Positions 33,837 through 42,309 of a stretch of 64,000 bases of DNA are shown here, one piece after another; position 1 is the stretch's first letter, and every line of letters begins with the position of its first letter. The stretch comes from CAZWCX01 sp964632945 (GTDB lineage Bacteria > Planctomycetota > MHYJ01 > WSZJ01 > CAZWCX01). The translations under genes were made by a program, and so were the position numbers. The notes under the pieces were generated by a model that was not told the origin of the DNA, ran no database searches, and saw only the letters and a program-made list of their open reading frames with translations. The stretch covers positions 17,020 through 81,019 of the forward strand of contig CAZWCX010000014.1 in NCBI GenBank assembly GCA_964632945.1, written 5' to 3'.

Positions 33837-33865
33837 AGGCTATTCCGTGCGGACCCGAGTGTCAA
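33837..33865 (-). promoter_or_regulatory. Promoter of the LRR-TPR gene, apparently leaderless
   Basis: On the minus strand, a perfect TTGACA (33865-33860), a 17-base spacer and TAGCCT (33842-33837). The ATG begins seven bases after the -10 box, where transcription should start, and there is no Shine-Dalgarno sequence. Confidence 0.6.
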
Positions 33866-33982
33866 GGAGGCTCCGCATCCTCCGGGGAGTCCCGGCGGAT
33901 TCCCTGTCGCTTCGCCGTCGCAACGGATAGGATGCCGGAGCGCGCTTCCAGTTTTCGGTCCGGCCCGACGGAAGGGACTTCC

Positions 33983-35695
33983 ATGGCCCGCATGATCCCG
34001 GCACGGCCGCGCGAGGGGGCTTCCGACGCGGAACAGACGGTGTTTCGCGCCCTGGAGGCGGCGCTCGACGACTCCTTCACCATCCTGCATCAAGTCCGCT
34101 GGTACGAACCCGGCGACGACCGCCGCCGCACGGAAGCGTTCGAGGCGGACTATCTGGTCCTTCACCCGACGCTGGGCATCGTCGACCTGGAAGTGAAGGG
34201 CGGGGGAGTCCGGTACGACCCGCGGGCGGATTGCTGGCGGACGGTGGATCGCGAGGGACGGACGCACGATCTCGGGAGATCGCCGCTCGACCAGGCGATG
34301 CGGAACGCCCACTCGCTCTGCCGGGTCGTGAAGCGCGACCCCCGATGGAGCGGTGGGTTCCTGACCGCGGGATATGCCGCCGTGCTGCCGGATTGCCGGC
34401 TGGACGACCAGCCGTTGCCGGCCGGCCTCCCCCGCGAACTCCTCCTCGACAAGGGGCAGATCGCCGACCTGCGCCCGCCGATCCTGGCCCTGTTTCGCCG
34501 CCACGCCGAGACTCAGGCGGCGCCCCTGGGCGAGACGGGCGTGGAAGCGGTCGTCGAGGCCGTCGCGCCCAAGGCGATCCGCATCGATCGCAGCGACACG
34601 GAGGTCCGCATCCGCGTGCCCTTGGCGCTGGAGTTTCGCGAGGAAGCCGCGGCGATCGACGACGTGACGGCGCGCGTGTGCGCCGTTCACGAGGGCCTGC
34701 GCGCGACCCGCCGCGCCGTTCTGTCCGGCTGCGCCGGATCCGGCAAGACGTTTCTTGCCGTGGAGCACGCGCGGTGGCTCGCCGCCCAGGGTTGCGATGT
34801 CCTGTTCCTCTGCTTCAACCGGCTGCTCGCCGCCGACCTCCGCCGGCGGTTCTCGGACCGTCCGCGCGTGGAAGCCACCCACTTCCACGACCTCTGCTGG
34901 CGATGGGCGGAAGCGGCCGGAATGAAGGTCGTCGGGCCGGAGCAGGATCCCGCCATCGATCCCGCGACGTTCTACAACGAGACCTTGCCGCAACAACTGC
35001 TCGAGGCGATTCCGCGCACGCCGCGGCGGTTCCACGCGCTCTTCGTCGACGAGGCGCAGGACTTTCAAACCGAATGGTGGATCCCCCTGCTGGGCGTGCT
35101 CGAGGGGGAGGCGGAGGGGATGCTCTACGTTTGCCTCGACGACGCGCAGGCGATCGATCGGTCCCTGCAGGACCTGCCGGCGACCGATCGCACCTTCGTG
35201 CTGGAGTACAACCTGCGCAACACGCAGCGCATTCACGAGTGCGTGCGCCGTTTCTGCCGGCGGGCGCGGATGACGCCGGCCTTCGGCCCGCCCGGCCGGG
35301 ACGTAGAGGTGGCGACCTACTCCGCGGACCGCGAGCTCGCGCCCCTGCTTTCCCGGACGCTTCACCGCCTCCAGGTCGACGGGCGCGTTCCGGCGCAGGA
35401 CATTGCGGTTCTCACCTACCGTCGGTTGGCCAATACGCCCCTGCACGAAGGCCGGGCGGGGGCCTCTCGGCTGACCCCGTCGCCCGATCCGGCCCCGGGG
35501 GAAGTCTTCGCCACCACCATTCACGCCTTCAAGGGCCTCGAGCGGCCGGTGGTGATCCTGGCCGGGCTCGAGGACTCGGCCCGCCTCACCGATGATCTGC
35601 TCTACGTCGGCTGCTCCCGTGCCCGGAATCACCTGATCGTGCTGTGCCGAGACGAGGTGCGGGCCCGGTTCACCGACTCGCCCGACCCCGGATAG
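33983..35695 (+). CDS. NERD nuclease-domain / superfamily 1 helicase protein
   Basis: 570 residues. The N-terminal domain (about 10-130) is NERD: EADYLVLHPTLGIVDLEVKG contains the Asp and Glu-x-Lys pattern of restriction-like nucleases. A UvrD/Rep-type motor follows: Walker A GCAGSGKTF, VLFLCFNRLLAADLRRRF, Walker B LFVDEAQDFQTEWW, motif III/IV YVCLDDAQAIDR and YNLRNTQRIHE, and the C-terminal TTIHAFKGLERPVVILAG with VGCSRARNHLIVL (motifs V-VI). It should be a DNA-processing enzyme, possibly in phage defence or repair; no partner gene supports a specific system. Adjacent to the LRR-TPR gene but on the other strand. Confidence 0.88.
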   Translation: MARMIPARPREGASDAEQTVFRALEAALDDSFTILHQVRWYEPGDDRRRTEAFEADYLVLHPTLGIVDLEVKGGGVRYDPRADCWRTVDREGRTHDLGRSPLDQAMRNAHSLCRVVKRDPRWSGGFLTAGYAAVLPDCRLDDQPLPAGLPRELLLDKGQIADLRPPILALFRRHAETQAAPLGETGVEAVVEAVAPKAIRIDRSDTEVRIRVPLALEFREEAAAIDDVTARVCAVHEGLRATRRAVLSGCAGSGKTFLAVEHARWLAAQGCDVLFLCFNRLLAADLRRRFSDRPRVEATHFHDLCWRWAEAAGMKVVGPEQDPAIDPATFYNETLPQQLLEAIPRTPRRFHALFVDEAQDFQTEWWIPLLGVLEGEAEGMLYVCLDDAQAIDRSLQDLPATDRTFVLEYNLRNTQRIHECVRRFCRRARMTPAFGPPGRDVEVATYSADRELAPLLSRTLHRLQVDGRVPAQDIAVLTYRRLANTPLHEGRAGASRLTPSPDPAPGEVFATTIHAFKGLERPVVILAGLEDSARLTDDLLYVGCSRARNHLIVLCRDEVRARFTDSPDPG

Positions 35696-35704
35696 GCCCG
35701 CGCA

Positions 35705-36352
35705 CTACTTCCCGGGCGCCGCCGCGGTCGCGCGCACCTTCACGTCGTCGAACCGCGTTCGCGCGTCGGCCTTCGTCCACAACCCGATCCGTCCGGGCTC
35801 CGCGAGCGAGGCGTCCTCCGCGGTCAGCGTGGTCTTGCCGTTGAGCACGCACGAAATGGTGGCGCCCGTCATGGTCACCTCCAGGGTGTGCCAGCCTTCC
35901 CCCTCGTCCACGTCGGCGGATCCCAGCTGGGTGCGCTTTCCATCCACGACCTTGTAGAGCCGGAAGTTCGCCTCGAGCGGATTGTACCGGGCGATGTAGT
36001 AATTGCGGGCGTCGCGGGCCCGCCAGACCAGGCCCCCGCCCTGATCGACCTCGCCGGAGACGGACTTGAATCTCACGGAGAGCGTCAGGTCGGCCAGGAC
36101 CGGTTCGCCGGCGAGCGCGACGTTGTACGTGGCATTGGAACTCTTTGCCCGCTGCTCCAGCGCGTGGCCGGGGCTCGGGGCGGTCTCGTCCGCGGTGACC
36201 GCCCACTCGCCGATCTCGGTGGTCCAGCCCGCGGCGGGGGCATCGGCGGCATCGCGATCGAACGACCACGAGGTATCCGCGGCGGGATCGGCGAATACGG
36301 CGAGGGAAGCGATCCCGAGCAGAAGGACGGCAACAACCGGGAGGCGGCGCAT
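35705..36352 (-). CDS. Exported laminin-G/concanavalin-like (DUF1080-type) protein
   Basis: 215 residues with a signal peptide (MRRLPVVAVLLLGIASLAVFA). The mature protein is one beta-sandwich of the concanavalin/LamG kind: WTTEIGEWAVTADE, LTLSVRFKSVSGEVDQGGGLVWRARDARNYYIARY and EGWHTLEVTMTGATISCVLNGK, ending with IGLWTKADARTRFDDVKV. This matches the fold of DUF1080/3-keto-disaccharide hydrolase-like proteins common in planctomycetes. The short length and lack of recognisable catalytic residues leave binding of carbohydrate as the likelier role, which is inferred. Convergent with the NERD gene. Confidence 0.75.
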   Translation of the reverse strand: MRRLPVVAVLLLGIASLAVFADPAADTSWSFDRDAADAPAAGWTTEIGEWAVTADETAPSPGHALEQRAKSSNATYNVALAGEPVLADLTLSVRFKSVSGEVDQGGGLVWRARDARNYYIARYNPLEANFRLYKVVDGKRTQLGSADVDEGEGWHTLEVTMTGATISCVLNGKTTLTAEDASLAEPGRIGLWTKADARTRFDDVKVRATAAAPGK

Positions 36353-36548
36353 GGGAACTTCTCCGAAGCGGATGAAAGAGGAGACGCCGCCGGCCGTCCG
36401 GGGCGCCGTGGACCCAGTCCGCCCTTCTACCCGGAAGCGGGGGCGGAGTCCCGGAAATCCCGACCGGCGCCGGTCGCCGCGGGGATTCGGGGCGGGCTTC
36501 GCCGCTTCGGGATGCGACGGGATGCCGGTCGCTTCGCCGTGCGGCCCG

Positions 36549-39215
36549 TTACTTGGGCGGCTTCTGCGCGTTCCGCTCCGCCCGTTGCAGCAACTGCTCC
36601 ACCGTCGGGCGGAGCGACCAGTCCGGCGGGGCGAGTTCGAGGGCGGCGCGATAGTCCTCTGCCGCGCCGGCCGGGTCCTGCAGTCCTTCCCGGACGCTGC
36701 CCCGGTTGACGAGGGCGAGGGGTTGCGCGGGATCGAGGCGGAGGGCGGAGTCGAGATCCGCGCGCGCGCCTTCGAGGTCGCCGGCTTCCAGCCGCAAGGC
36801 CGCCCGGTTCATGTGGCCGAGCGCAAAGTCCGGGCAGGCGCGGATGGCCGCATCGAAGTCGGCGCGGGCACCGTCCTTGTCGCCGCGCAGGTAGCGGGCC
36901 GAACCCCGGCTGGCCCATGCGTCGGCCATCGACGGTTCGAGTTCGATCGCGGCGGTCCAATCGCGAATGGCGCCCTCGAGGTCGCCGCCGGCCTGCCGCG
37001 CAAGTCCGCGGTTGAAGTGGATCGGCGCATGCCTGGGATCGAGCCGGACGGCCTCGGCGTAGTCCGCGAGCGCCTCCGGCAGCCGGCCTTCCGTCTGGTT
37101 CAAGAGGGCGCGGTTGGAGTAGGCGCGGGGGTCGTCCGCGTCGAGCCGGATCGCGATGTCCAGGTCGGTGCGCGCGCCCGACCGGTCGCCCGCGCGCAGG
37201 CGGAACGTCCCGCGATTGACGTAGCCGTAGGGGCCTTGCGGGTCGAGCCGGACGGCCGCGTCGAAGTCCGCGCGGGCGCCTTCCGCGTCGCCGGTCGCGT
37301 TGCGCGCGATCCCGCGATTGATGTGGGCCAGCGCGGAGTCCGGGTCGATTTCCAGGGCGAGCGTCAGGTCGGAAACGGCGCGCGCCGGGTCCCCCCGCTG
37401 CAGGGCTTCGGCGCCGCGGTCGACCAGCGCGCGCGCGTACCGGGGCCGCGCCTGGAGGGCCTTCTCCCGCCACGCCGATCGTTCGGAGCCGGTGCACGCG
37501 AGGGACGCCCCCCAGGCGCACTCTTCGTCCCCCCGCTGCTCGTATCCCCGACGGAAAATCTCCAACGCGCGGGATTCCAGGCCCAGCGTCAGCGCCTGCA
37601 AACCGAGGGCCATGGCGCGCGCATTCTCGCCCTCTTCCTGGGTGCCGCGCCACTGCGTCGCCGCTGCGGAGGAATTCAGTTCGGTCAGGGCGGCCTCGCG
37701 CAGGCGCGCGGCCCGCTGCGCCTGCGCCGGTCCGCCCCGATCGGGCCCGTAAAGGAGGTCCACCGAGCGCTCGAGAAAGAGGCGGCCCAGCGACCGTCGC
37801 GCGGCCAGGCCCGACTCCGGACCCAATCGGTCGACGGCGAGCCTCAGGTCCGCCTCCGCGGCGGCAAATCGGCGCGTCTGGATGTGCAGGCGCCCGCGCG
37901 ACTCGTAGATCCACCCATAGTGAGGAGCGCGCGCAATCGCCTGTTCGTAGATCGCGAGGGCGGCGTGGAGCTTGTCGTGGTGGCGCGCGACGGGGATGTC
38001 GGTGCGGTAGAGGACGAGTTTCGCCTCCCGCCACAACCCCTCGGCCTGCAGCAGCAGTCGCTCCGCGTCCGCCTCCGCCTCCGTGCGCGCGAGGTTCGAC
38101 CGGCCGCCGGCGGCGAGGGTGGTCGCGATGCCCAGGGCGACGGAGAGGAGAAGCGCACCCGCCAGCGCCAGAGACAGCGCGCGATTCCGGCCCGCCGCGC
38201 GACGCATGCGATACCACAAAGACGGCCGCTGCGCGGCGATCGGTTCCCCCGCGCGGAATCGTCGCAGGTCGTCCGCCAGTGCCGCCGCATCCCCGTAACG
38301 GAGGGCGGGCCGAAATTCCAGACACCGCAGACAGATCGTCTCCAGGTCGATCGGCAGGTCGGAATCGCGCTTGCGCGGCGCCACCAGGTTCCGGTGCGCA
38401 AAGGCATCGATCAACTGCGAGAGATGCTCCACGTCGTGCGGCACCACCCCCGTCATCGCCTCGTACAGAATGACCCCCAGCGCATACACGTCCGAGGCCG
38501 GCGTGGCGGGCCTCCCGTAGGCCTGCTCCGGGGCCATGTAGCGCGTCGTGCCGACGACATGACCGGAGGCGGTCAGCGTGTTGGCCGCATCGGCTCCCGT
38601 CAGGTGCTTGGCGAGGCCGAAATCCGTGACGAACGGGTTCCCCTTGCCGTCGAGCAAGATGTTTCCCGGTTTCAGGTCCCGATGGACGATCCCCTGGGCG
38701 TGGGCCGCGGCGACCGCCTCCGCAACCGTCACCAGGATCGCCAGGTTCTCCTCCAGGCGGGATCGCGCGTCCGCGCCGAGCCGGTCCTCGAGCGTCTCCC
38801 CCTCGATCAGGTCCATCGTGAAGTAGTCGCGCCCTTCACACTCGCCGACCTCGTGGATCGCCACGACGTGCGGGTGCCGGAGACGCGCCGCGGCACGCGC
38901 CTCCCGGCGCAGCATGGCGATGTGCACCTCGTCGCTCGCGGACTCGGTGCGGAGCAGGCGTTTGAGCGCGACCTTGCGGCCGAGGTCGGGATCCCAGGCC
39001 TCGTAGACGATCCCCATCCCTCCCTTGCCCAGTTCGCGGAGGAGGTGATAGCGGCCGAAGCGGACCCCGACCTCCACGCGTGCCTCGCCTGCGGGGGCCA
39101 CTTCGGAGGGGTAGGGGTAGGAACGCGTGTCCGCCTTCGCGCCCTGCGGCTCGGGTACGGCCATGTGCGTACCGCCGGTTGCATCGGCCTTCGGCGACGA
39201 GGAGGACTCGGCCAT
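36549..39215 (-). CDS. Hanks-type Ser/Thr kinase with membrane helix and TPR domain
   Basis: 888 residues. The kinase domain covers about 55-325: LGKGGMGIVYEA, Lys85 in KVALKRLL, IVHRDLKPGNILL, DFGLAKH and GTTRYMAPEQAYG. A membrane helix follows (about 350-372; LSLALAGALLLSVALGIATTLA). The C-terminal 480 residues are extracytoplasmic TPR units, with at least eight clear 34-residue repeats after position 590 (AHINRGIARNATGDAEGARADFDAA and similar). All catalytic residues are present. The layout suggests a receptor kinase sensing envelope proteins through TPRs, which is inferred. The ATG at 39215 has GAGGA six bases upstream. Confidence 0.92.
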   Translation of the reverse strand: MAESSSSPKADATGGTHMAVPEPQGAKADTRSYPYPSEVAPAGEARVEVGVRFGRYHLLRELGKGGMGIVYEAWDPDLGRKVALKRLLRTESASDEVHIAMLRREARAAARLRHPHVVAIHEVGECEGRDYFTMDLIEGETLEDRLGADARSRLEENLAILVTVAEAVAAAHAQGIVHRDLKPGNILLDGKGNPFVTDFGLAKHLTGADAANTLTASGHVVGTTRYMAPEQAYGRPATPASDVYALGVILYEAMTGVVPHDVEHLSQLIDAFAHRNLVAPRKRDSDLPIDLETICLRCLEFRPALRYGDAAALADDLRRFRAGEPIAAQRPSLWYRMRRAAGRNRALSLALAGALLLSVALGIATTLAAGGRSNLARTEAEADAERLLLQAEGLWREAKLVLYRTDIPVARHHDKLHAALAIYEQAIARAPHYGWIYESRGRLHIQTRRFAAAEADLRLAVDRLGPESGLAARRSLGRLFLERSVDLLYGPDRGGPAQAQRAARLREAALTELNSSAAATQWRGTQEEGENARAMALGLQALTLGLESRALEIFRRGYEQRGDEECAWGASLACTGSERSAWREKALQARPRYARALVDRGAEALQRGDPARAVSDLTLALEIDPDSALAHINRGIARNATGDAEGARADFDAAVRLDPQGPYGYVNRGTFRLRAGDRSGARTDLDIAIRLDADDPRAYSNRALLNQTEGRLPEALADYAEAVRLDPRHAPIHFNRGLARQAGGDLEGAIRDWTAAIELEPSMADAWASRGSARYLRGDKDGARADFDAAIRACPDFALGHMNRAALRLEAGDLEGARADLDSALRLDPAQPLALVNRGSVREGLQDPAGAAEDYRAALELAPPDWSLRPTVEQLLQRAERNAQKPPK

Positions 39216-39481
39216 CAGTTCCTCGGAGACGCAGCGGGGAGTCGGCGGGGGCGAAATACGCGCCCCCGATCGCCGGACGGGAGTCCCGGTCCGCCGAATG
39301 TACCACGGGGCGTCCCGCCGTTCCATCCCGGCCCCGCCGCCTTCGATTCCGTGGACGCCCGGCCGGTCGCGCGATCCTCGTCCCCCGCAGCGGCGGATCT
39401 TCGGGACCCCACGCGGGCGGAACCGCGCACCGGCGGCCGCGGCCTCCCTCCTTCCGCCGTCGACCGATCGGCGCGACCGTA
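39216..39481. other. Intergenic region upstream of the kinase-TPR gene
   Basis: No gene seen. A TACATT -10-like box on the minus strand near 39298-39303 may serve the kinase gene, but no good -35 was found. The foldback element starts at its far end. Confidence 0.4.
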
Positions 39482-39642
39482 GTGGGTCTTCAATCTTGAG
39501 ATCCTAGGTTCGGCCGAGGCGATTTTCGCGCCCGGCGAGGCGCGCGGAGGAGGCGATGCCCCGTGCATCGCCGACGACGAGCAACGAAGCCCGGCGCGAA
39601 AAGCGACCGGACCAACCTGGGAAATCAAGGTTGAAGTCCCAC
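39482..39642. mobile_element. 161-bp foldback element, MITE-like, with TA flanks
   Basis: The two ends are inverted repeats: GTGGGTCTTCAATCTTGA on the left and, read inwards from the right end, GTGGGACTTCAACCTTGA. With a few mismatches the complementarity runs about 55 bases into each arm, to TTTTCGCGCC on both. A nested perfect hairpin, GGCGATG/CATCGCC (39552-39572), forms the tip. A TA dinucleotide flanks each end (39480-39481, 39643-39644), the signature of IS630/Tc1-mariner-type insertion. It encodes no protein. Its right edge forms part of the TAG stop of the SRPBCC gene and may act as its terminator. A partial second copy lies at 41007. Confidence 0.6.
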
Positions 39643-40130
39643 TAGGCGATCCGGTCGGACGCGCGCCCTGGGGCCGAAAGACCCAGGATGGCGGCGATGC
39701 TCCGCTCGCGATGGTCGAAGATCCGATCCAGCGTCCGTCGCACGAGCAGGGCATTCGCGCACCAACCCACGGGAGGGAACGCCACCCGGTACTCCACGAG
39801 GTCCCGGATCTGCGTGCCTCCGGGGACCTCCTGGAACTCGTGGAGATGCTCCCAGGATCGGTACGGCCCCCGCTCCTGCACGTCGACGAAACCGAACAGC
39901 GGGAGGTACGACCGGATCCGGGAACGCCACCGAAACGGGACGCCGAACAGCCGGAGACGATAGTCGATTTGCGTCCCTTCCGCGATCCGGAGGGGCGTGG
40001 GGGTGAGGATGTGGAAATCCAGAAACGCCGGAGTGATTCGCTCCAGGTTCCTCGGTTCCGCGAAGAATGCGAAGACTTCCTCCCGCGGCCGCGGAACCGT
40101 CTGCAGTCGTTCGAGCATGTGCGGCTTCAT
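39642..40130 (-). CDS. SRPBCC-family ligand-binding protein
   Basis: 162 residues. The sequence has the helix-grip pattern of SRPBCC/CoxG-like proteins: LQTVPRPREEVFAFFAEPRNLERITPAFL at the start (first strand and the two short helices), IDYRLRLFGVPFRWRSRI, FVDVQERGPYRSWEHLHEF and the long C-terminal helix ending in RTLDRIFDHRERSI. Homologues are often described as cyclase/dehydrase-like or cell-division-inhibitor-like (SulA-type) proteins; a hydrophobic ligand is likely but unknown. The stop codon is built from the TA target site and edge of the foldback element, so the original C-terminus may have differed. Same strand as the DUF1326 gene, 31 bases apart. Confidence 0.8.
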   Translation of the reverse strand: MKPHMLERLQTVPRPREEVFAFFAEPRNLERITPAFLDFHILTPTPLRIAEGTQIDYRLRLFGVPFRWRSRIRSYLPLFGFVDVQERGPYRSWEHLHEFQEVPGGTQIRDLVEYRVAFPPVGWCANALLVRRTLDRIFDHRERSIAAILGLSAPGRASDRIA

Positions 40131-40161
40131 CGCGCGCTGCCCTCCCGGGGACGGAACCCTC

Positions 40162-40845
40162 TTACTGCTTGCCCTGTTCCATGACTCCGGAGGACTCGAT
40201 GCGGATCGTGAATCCGTTTCGCCCCTCGAACGCGTAGTCGAGGCCGAATCCGCGATAGCGGTGAACCGAGCGCGCAAGGTGGAATCCGTCGTTCTTCTGC
40301 GCACCCCAGTAGGTCAGGTTCTCGATGACCGTTTGACTTCCCCGCTTGTCGCGAGCGGGGGTCAGCGTGATCTCCGCAACATCGCCGAGTCGGGCGGTCG
40401 CGGACGTGTCGGTCTGCTCCCAGGTGATCGGTTCTTCCGCGGTCTCGAACCGGTCCCAGCGAACCGGGAAGATTCGGTCCACCAGGAAGCGGACCGCCTT
40501 CCGCTGTTCGGCGGTGACGCTCGGATCCACGGTGAGGATCATCTCCTTCATCTTTCCCGCGGAGAAGTCCCCGCCGAGGTCGCCGGAGAGCCAGAAGCGC
40601 GCACCGTCGAGGTTGACGTCCCCGACGTGCCCCGTGGAAACCCGGAATGCAGAGTTGAAACGGCACATTTCGCCGCCCTCGGGCTGATCCCGAAAGTAGC
40701 AGCAACACATGAGATGGCAGGAGCACGCCTCGATGATGTCGGCCTTGAGGCCCCAGGTCTGCGGGCTCTCCTCCTGCGCGCGGGCAATGCCGGCGCCCAT
40801 CCAGAGCACGGCCGCCAGCGCGGCCGTCACGATCACGTGTCTCAT
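40162..40845 (-). CDS. Exported DUF1326 family protein
   Basis: 227 residues with a signal peptide (MRHVIVTAALAAVLWMGAGIARA) and GGAGG nine bases before the ATG at 40845. The mature N-terminus has the cysteine cluster of DUF1326 (KADIIEACSCHLMCCCYF), followed by LDGARFWLSGDLGGDF and VTAEQRKAVRFLVDRIFP. The cysteines could bind a metal or form disulfides, but the family has no assigned reaction. It forms a two-gene unit with the SRPBCC gene, and this unit is bracketed by the two copies of the foldback sequence. Confidence 0.82.
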   Translation of the reverse strand: MRHVIVTAALAAVLWMGAGIARAQEESPQTWGLKADIIEACSCHLMCCCYFRDQPEGGEMCRFNSAFRVSTGHVGDVNLDGARFWLSGDLGGDFSAGKMKEMILTVDPSVTAEQRKAVRFLVDRIFPVRWDRFETAEEPITWEQTDTSATARLGDVAEITLTPARDKRGSQTVIENLTYWGAQKNDGFHLARSVHRYRGFGLDYAFEGRNGFTIRIESSGVMEQGKQ

Positions 40846-40882
40846 GACGCAATCCTCCATAGGGGAGAAACGGATCGCGCAC

Positions 40883-40912
40883 ATCCTGTGCCGGACGAAC
40901 GCGGGCCTGCAA
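40883..40912 (-). promoter_or_regulatory. Promoter candidate for the DUF1326/SRPBCC unit
   Basis: On the minus strand, TTGCAG (40912-40907), an 18-base spacer and CAGGAT (40888-40883), 38 bases before the ATG. Confidence 0.4.
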
Positions 40913-41006
40913 CCCGCGCGCCAGGCCGGTTCGGAGGGGAACGGGGAGCGGGACGCGTCACCGCGTTGAAACGGAGGCGACTCGCGGGTGCGACAGGGGG
41001 AGGCTC

Positions 41007-41106
41007 GTGGGCCTTCAATCTTGAGATTCCGGGTTCGGCCGAGGCGATTCTCGCGCCCGGCGGGGCGCGAGGAGGGGGCGATGCCCCGGTGCGGCGCGGA
41101 CGACGA
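41007..41106. repeat. Partial second copy of the foldback element (direct orientation)
   Basis: About 100 bases match 39482-39579 with roughly a dozen differences, including the left terminal repeat (GTGGGCCTTCAATCTTGAGA). The match ends abruptly after GACGACGA at 41106, exactly where the group II intron sequence begins. The right arm is missing and no TA precedes the left end. Confidence 0.65.
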
Positions 41107-41511
41107 TTGTGACTGGCATGGTCACTCGACTGGAGGTGAGAACATGACCTGACGTGCGTCCTGGACGTTTGCGAATCCTACCCCGGGGCCCTGACGGAGG
41201 GAACCCGACACCCAGGAGGCAAGGGAGTTGCTCCGAATTGACAGAGTTTGCGCGGCAGCGCGAGAGCGTCGCCAAGCGGCCCGCGAGGGGACGTTCGGTA
41301 GAAGCCGTTGGTGCGTGACCGTCCAAACGAGAGTGAAGCGCCGTGAGGCGTCCATGGCGGGTGGGTCGGCGCGCAGCGACGAAGCCCGGTATCCGTCGGT
41401 GCCATGGGCGTATCGGCGAGAGGATGGGCACGAAGTCAGTTGGTATTACCCAGCGAGATCCGTTGGCTTCCGTGTTCATGGTAGGCCGCAGGACCCAACA
41501 GACGAAAGCCC

Positions 41512-42194
41512 ATGACCCAACGGAAGTCAGAGGATCGCCAAGTACCACAAGACCGGCGTGAGCCGGCCGAAACCCGGGGTGTCGAGAACCTCGGGGGAGG
41601 GAAGGCGGTCCCGGTCGAGGAAGTCCTCATCGGTCGCGCCGCTTCCGAACGGCCCACAGGGCCGTTCTCGCGGCTTGCCACCCGCAGCTCTGGCTGCGGT
41701 TCGCGACAGCCGAAAGCAGGCGGCCTGTCCGCAAGCCCGAAGGCGTGGGCGTTCCGGACCGATCCGGTTCCCCCGCGTCGAAGGTGCCGAAGGCGACCGG
41801 CAAGCCAAGCCAGACGGGTCCCGCGCGAATGGAACAGGTGATGGAGCAATGGGAGGTTGCGTTTTCACACGCCGCGGCGAACCGAGGAGCGCCCGGCCCG
41901 GATCGGCAGACGATCGACGAGGTGCGCAAGCACGTGCCGCGCCGGCTGGCCGAACTCGGACCGGCTCTGCTGGCGGGAACCTATCGGCCCGGAGACATCC
42001 GGCGCGTGTGGATCCCCAAGAGCGGGGGCGGCCAGAGGGGCCTGGGCACTCCGATCGTGCTGGATCGGGGACTCCGCAACGCGTACTTCGCCGAACGGGG
42101 GCTCGAGTCGCTGCGGGAGCGGTTCATGGCGATCTGGGTGGATCTTTGCGTCCCGGTGCAGCTGACGCTGCTCTGGGACACCGAGAGGTCGTGA
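41512..42194 (+). pseudogene. Group II intron-encoded reverse transcriptase, frameshifted and truncated
   Basis: The N-terminus reads MTQRKSEDRQVPQDRRE and then VENLGGGKAVPVEE, the opening typical of one group of intron-encoded proteins. This frame then loses similarity, and the RT domain resumes in another frame: RGAPGPDRQTIDEVRKHVP, LLAGTYRPGDIRRVWIPKSG and GQRGLGTPIVLDRGLRN, which are RT blocks 0-2. After that the protein ends at TGA 42192-42194 with degenerate sequence. The YADD catalytic block, maturase domain and endonuclease domain are all missing. The protein cannot be active. Confidence 0.75.
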
Positions 42195-42233
42195 ACCGGC
42201 CGGCGCCGGGGGGTCGCAACCCGGCGTCTCGAA

Positions 42234-42264
42234 GATCCGTATGTGAACAGCACAAGTACGGTTC
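42234..42264 (+). ncRNA. Group II intron domain V with mutated catalytic triad
   Basis: GATCCGTATGTG and CACAAGTACGGTTC form the domain V hairpin: a CCGTAT/GTACGG helix, the typical two-base bulge (AA) and a GTG/CAC upper stem. The usual GAGCCGTAT start with the catalytic AGC triad reads GATCCGTAT here, and the tetraloop is replaced by AACAG. Splicing is therefore unlikely. Confidence 0.65.
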
Positions 42265-42309
42265 TGTGGGAGGCGCCCGGGGAGACCCAGGCGTGTACCC
42301 GATGGGCGA

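Larger units (their letters stand above)
41109..42302 (+). mobile_element. Decayed, truncated group II intron
   Basis: The segment starts near GTGAC (41109), ends near the TACCCGAT after domain VI, and carries the pieces of a retrotransposable group II intron in the right order: a long structured 5' part, the start of an intron-encoded protein (MTQRKSEDRQ, 41512), reverse transcriptase sequence, then a recognisable domain V (42234-42264). The RNA part before the ORF has the usual lead-in (gacccaacggaagtcag). At about 1.2 kb it is roughly half the usual length because the protein is cut off after the first RT blocks. Exact ends are inferred: the left one from the break of homology in the foldback copy, the right one from the domain VI region. 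Confidence 0.7.
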
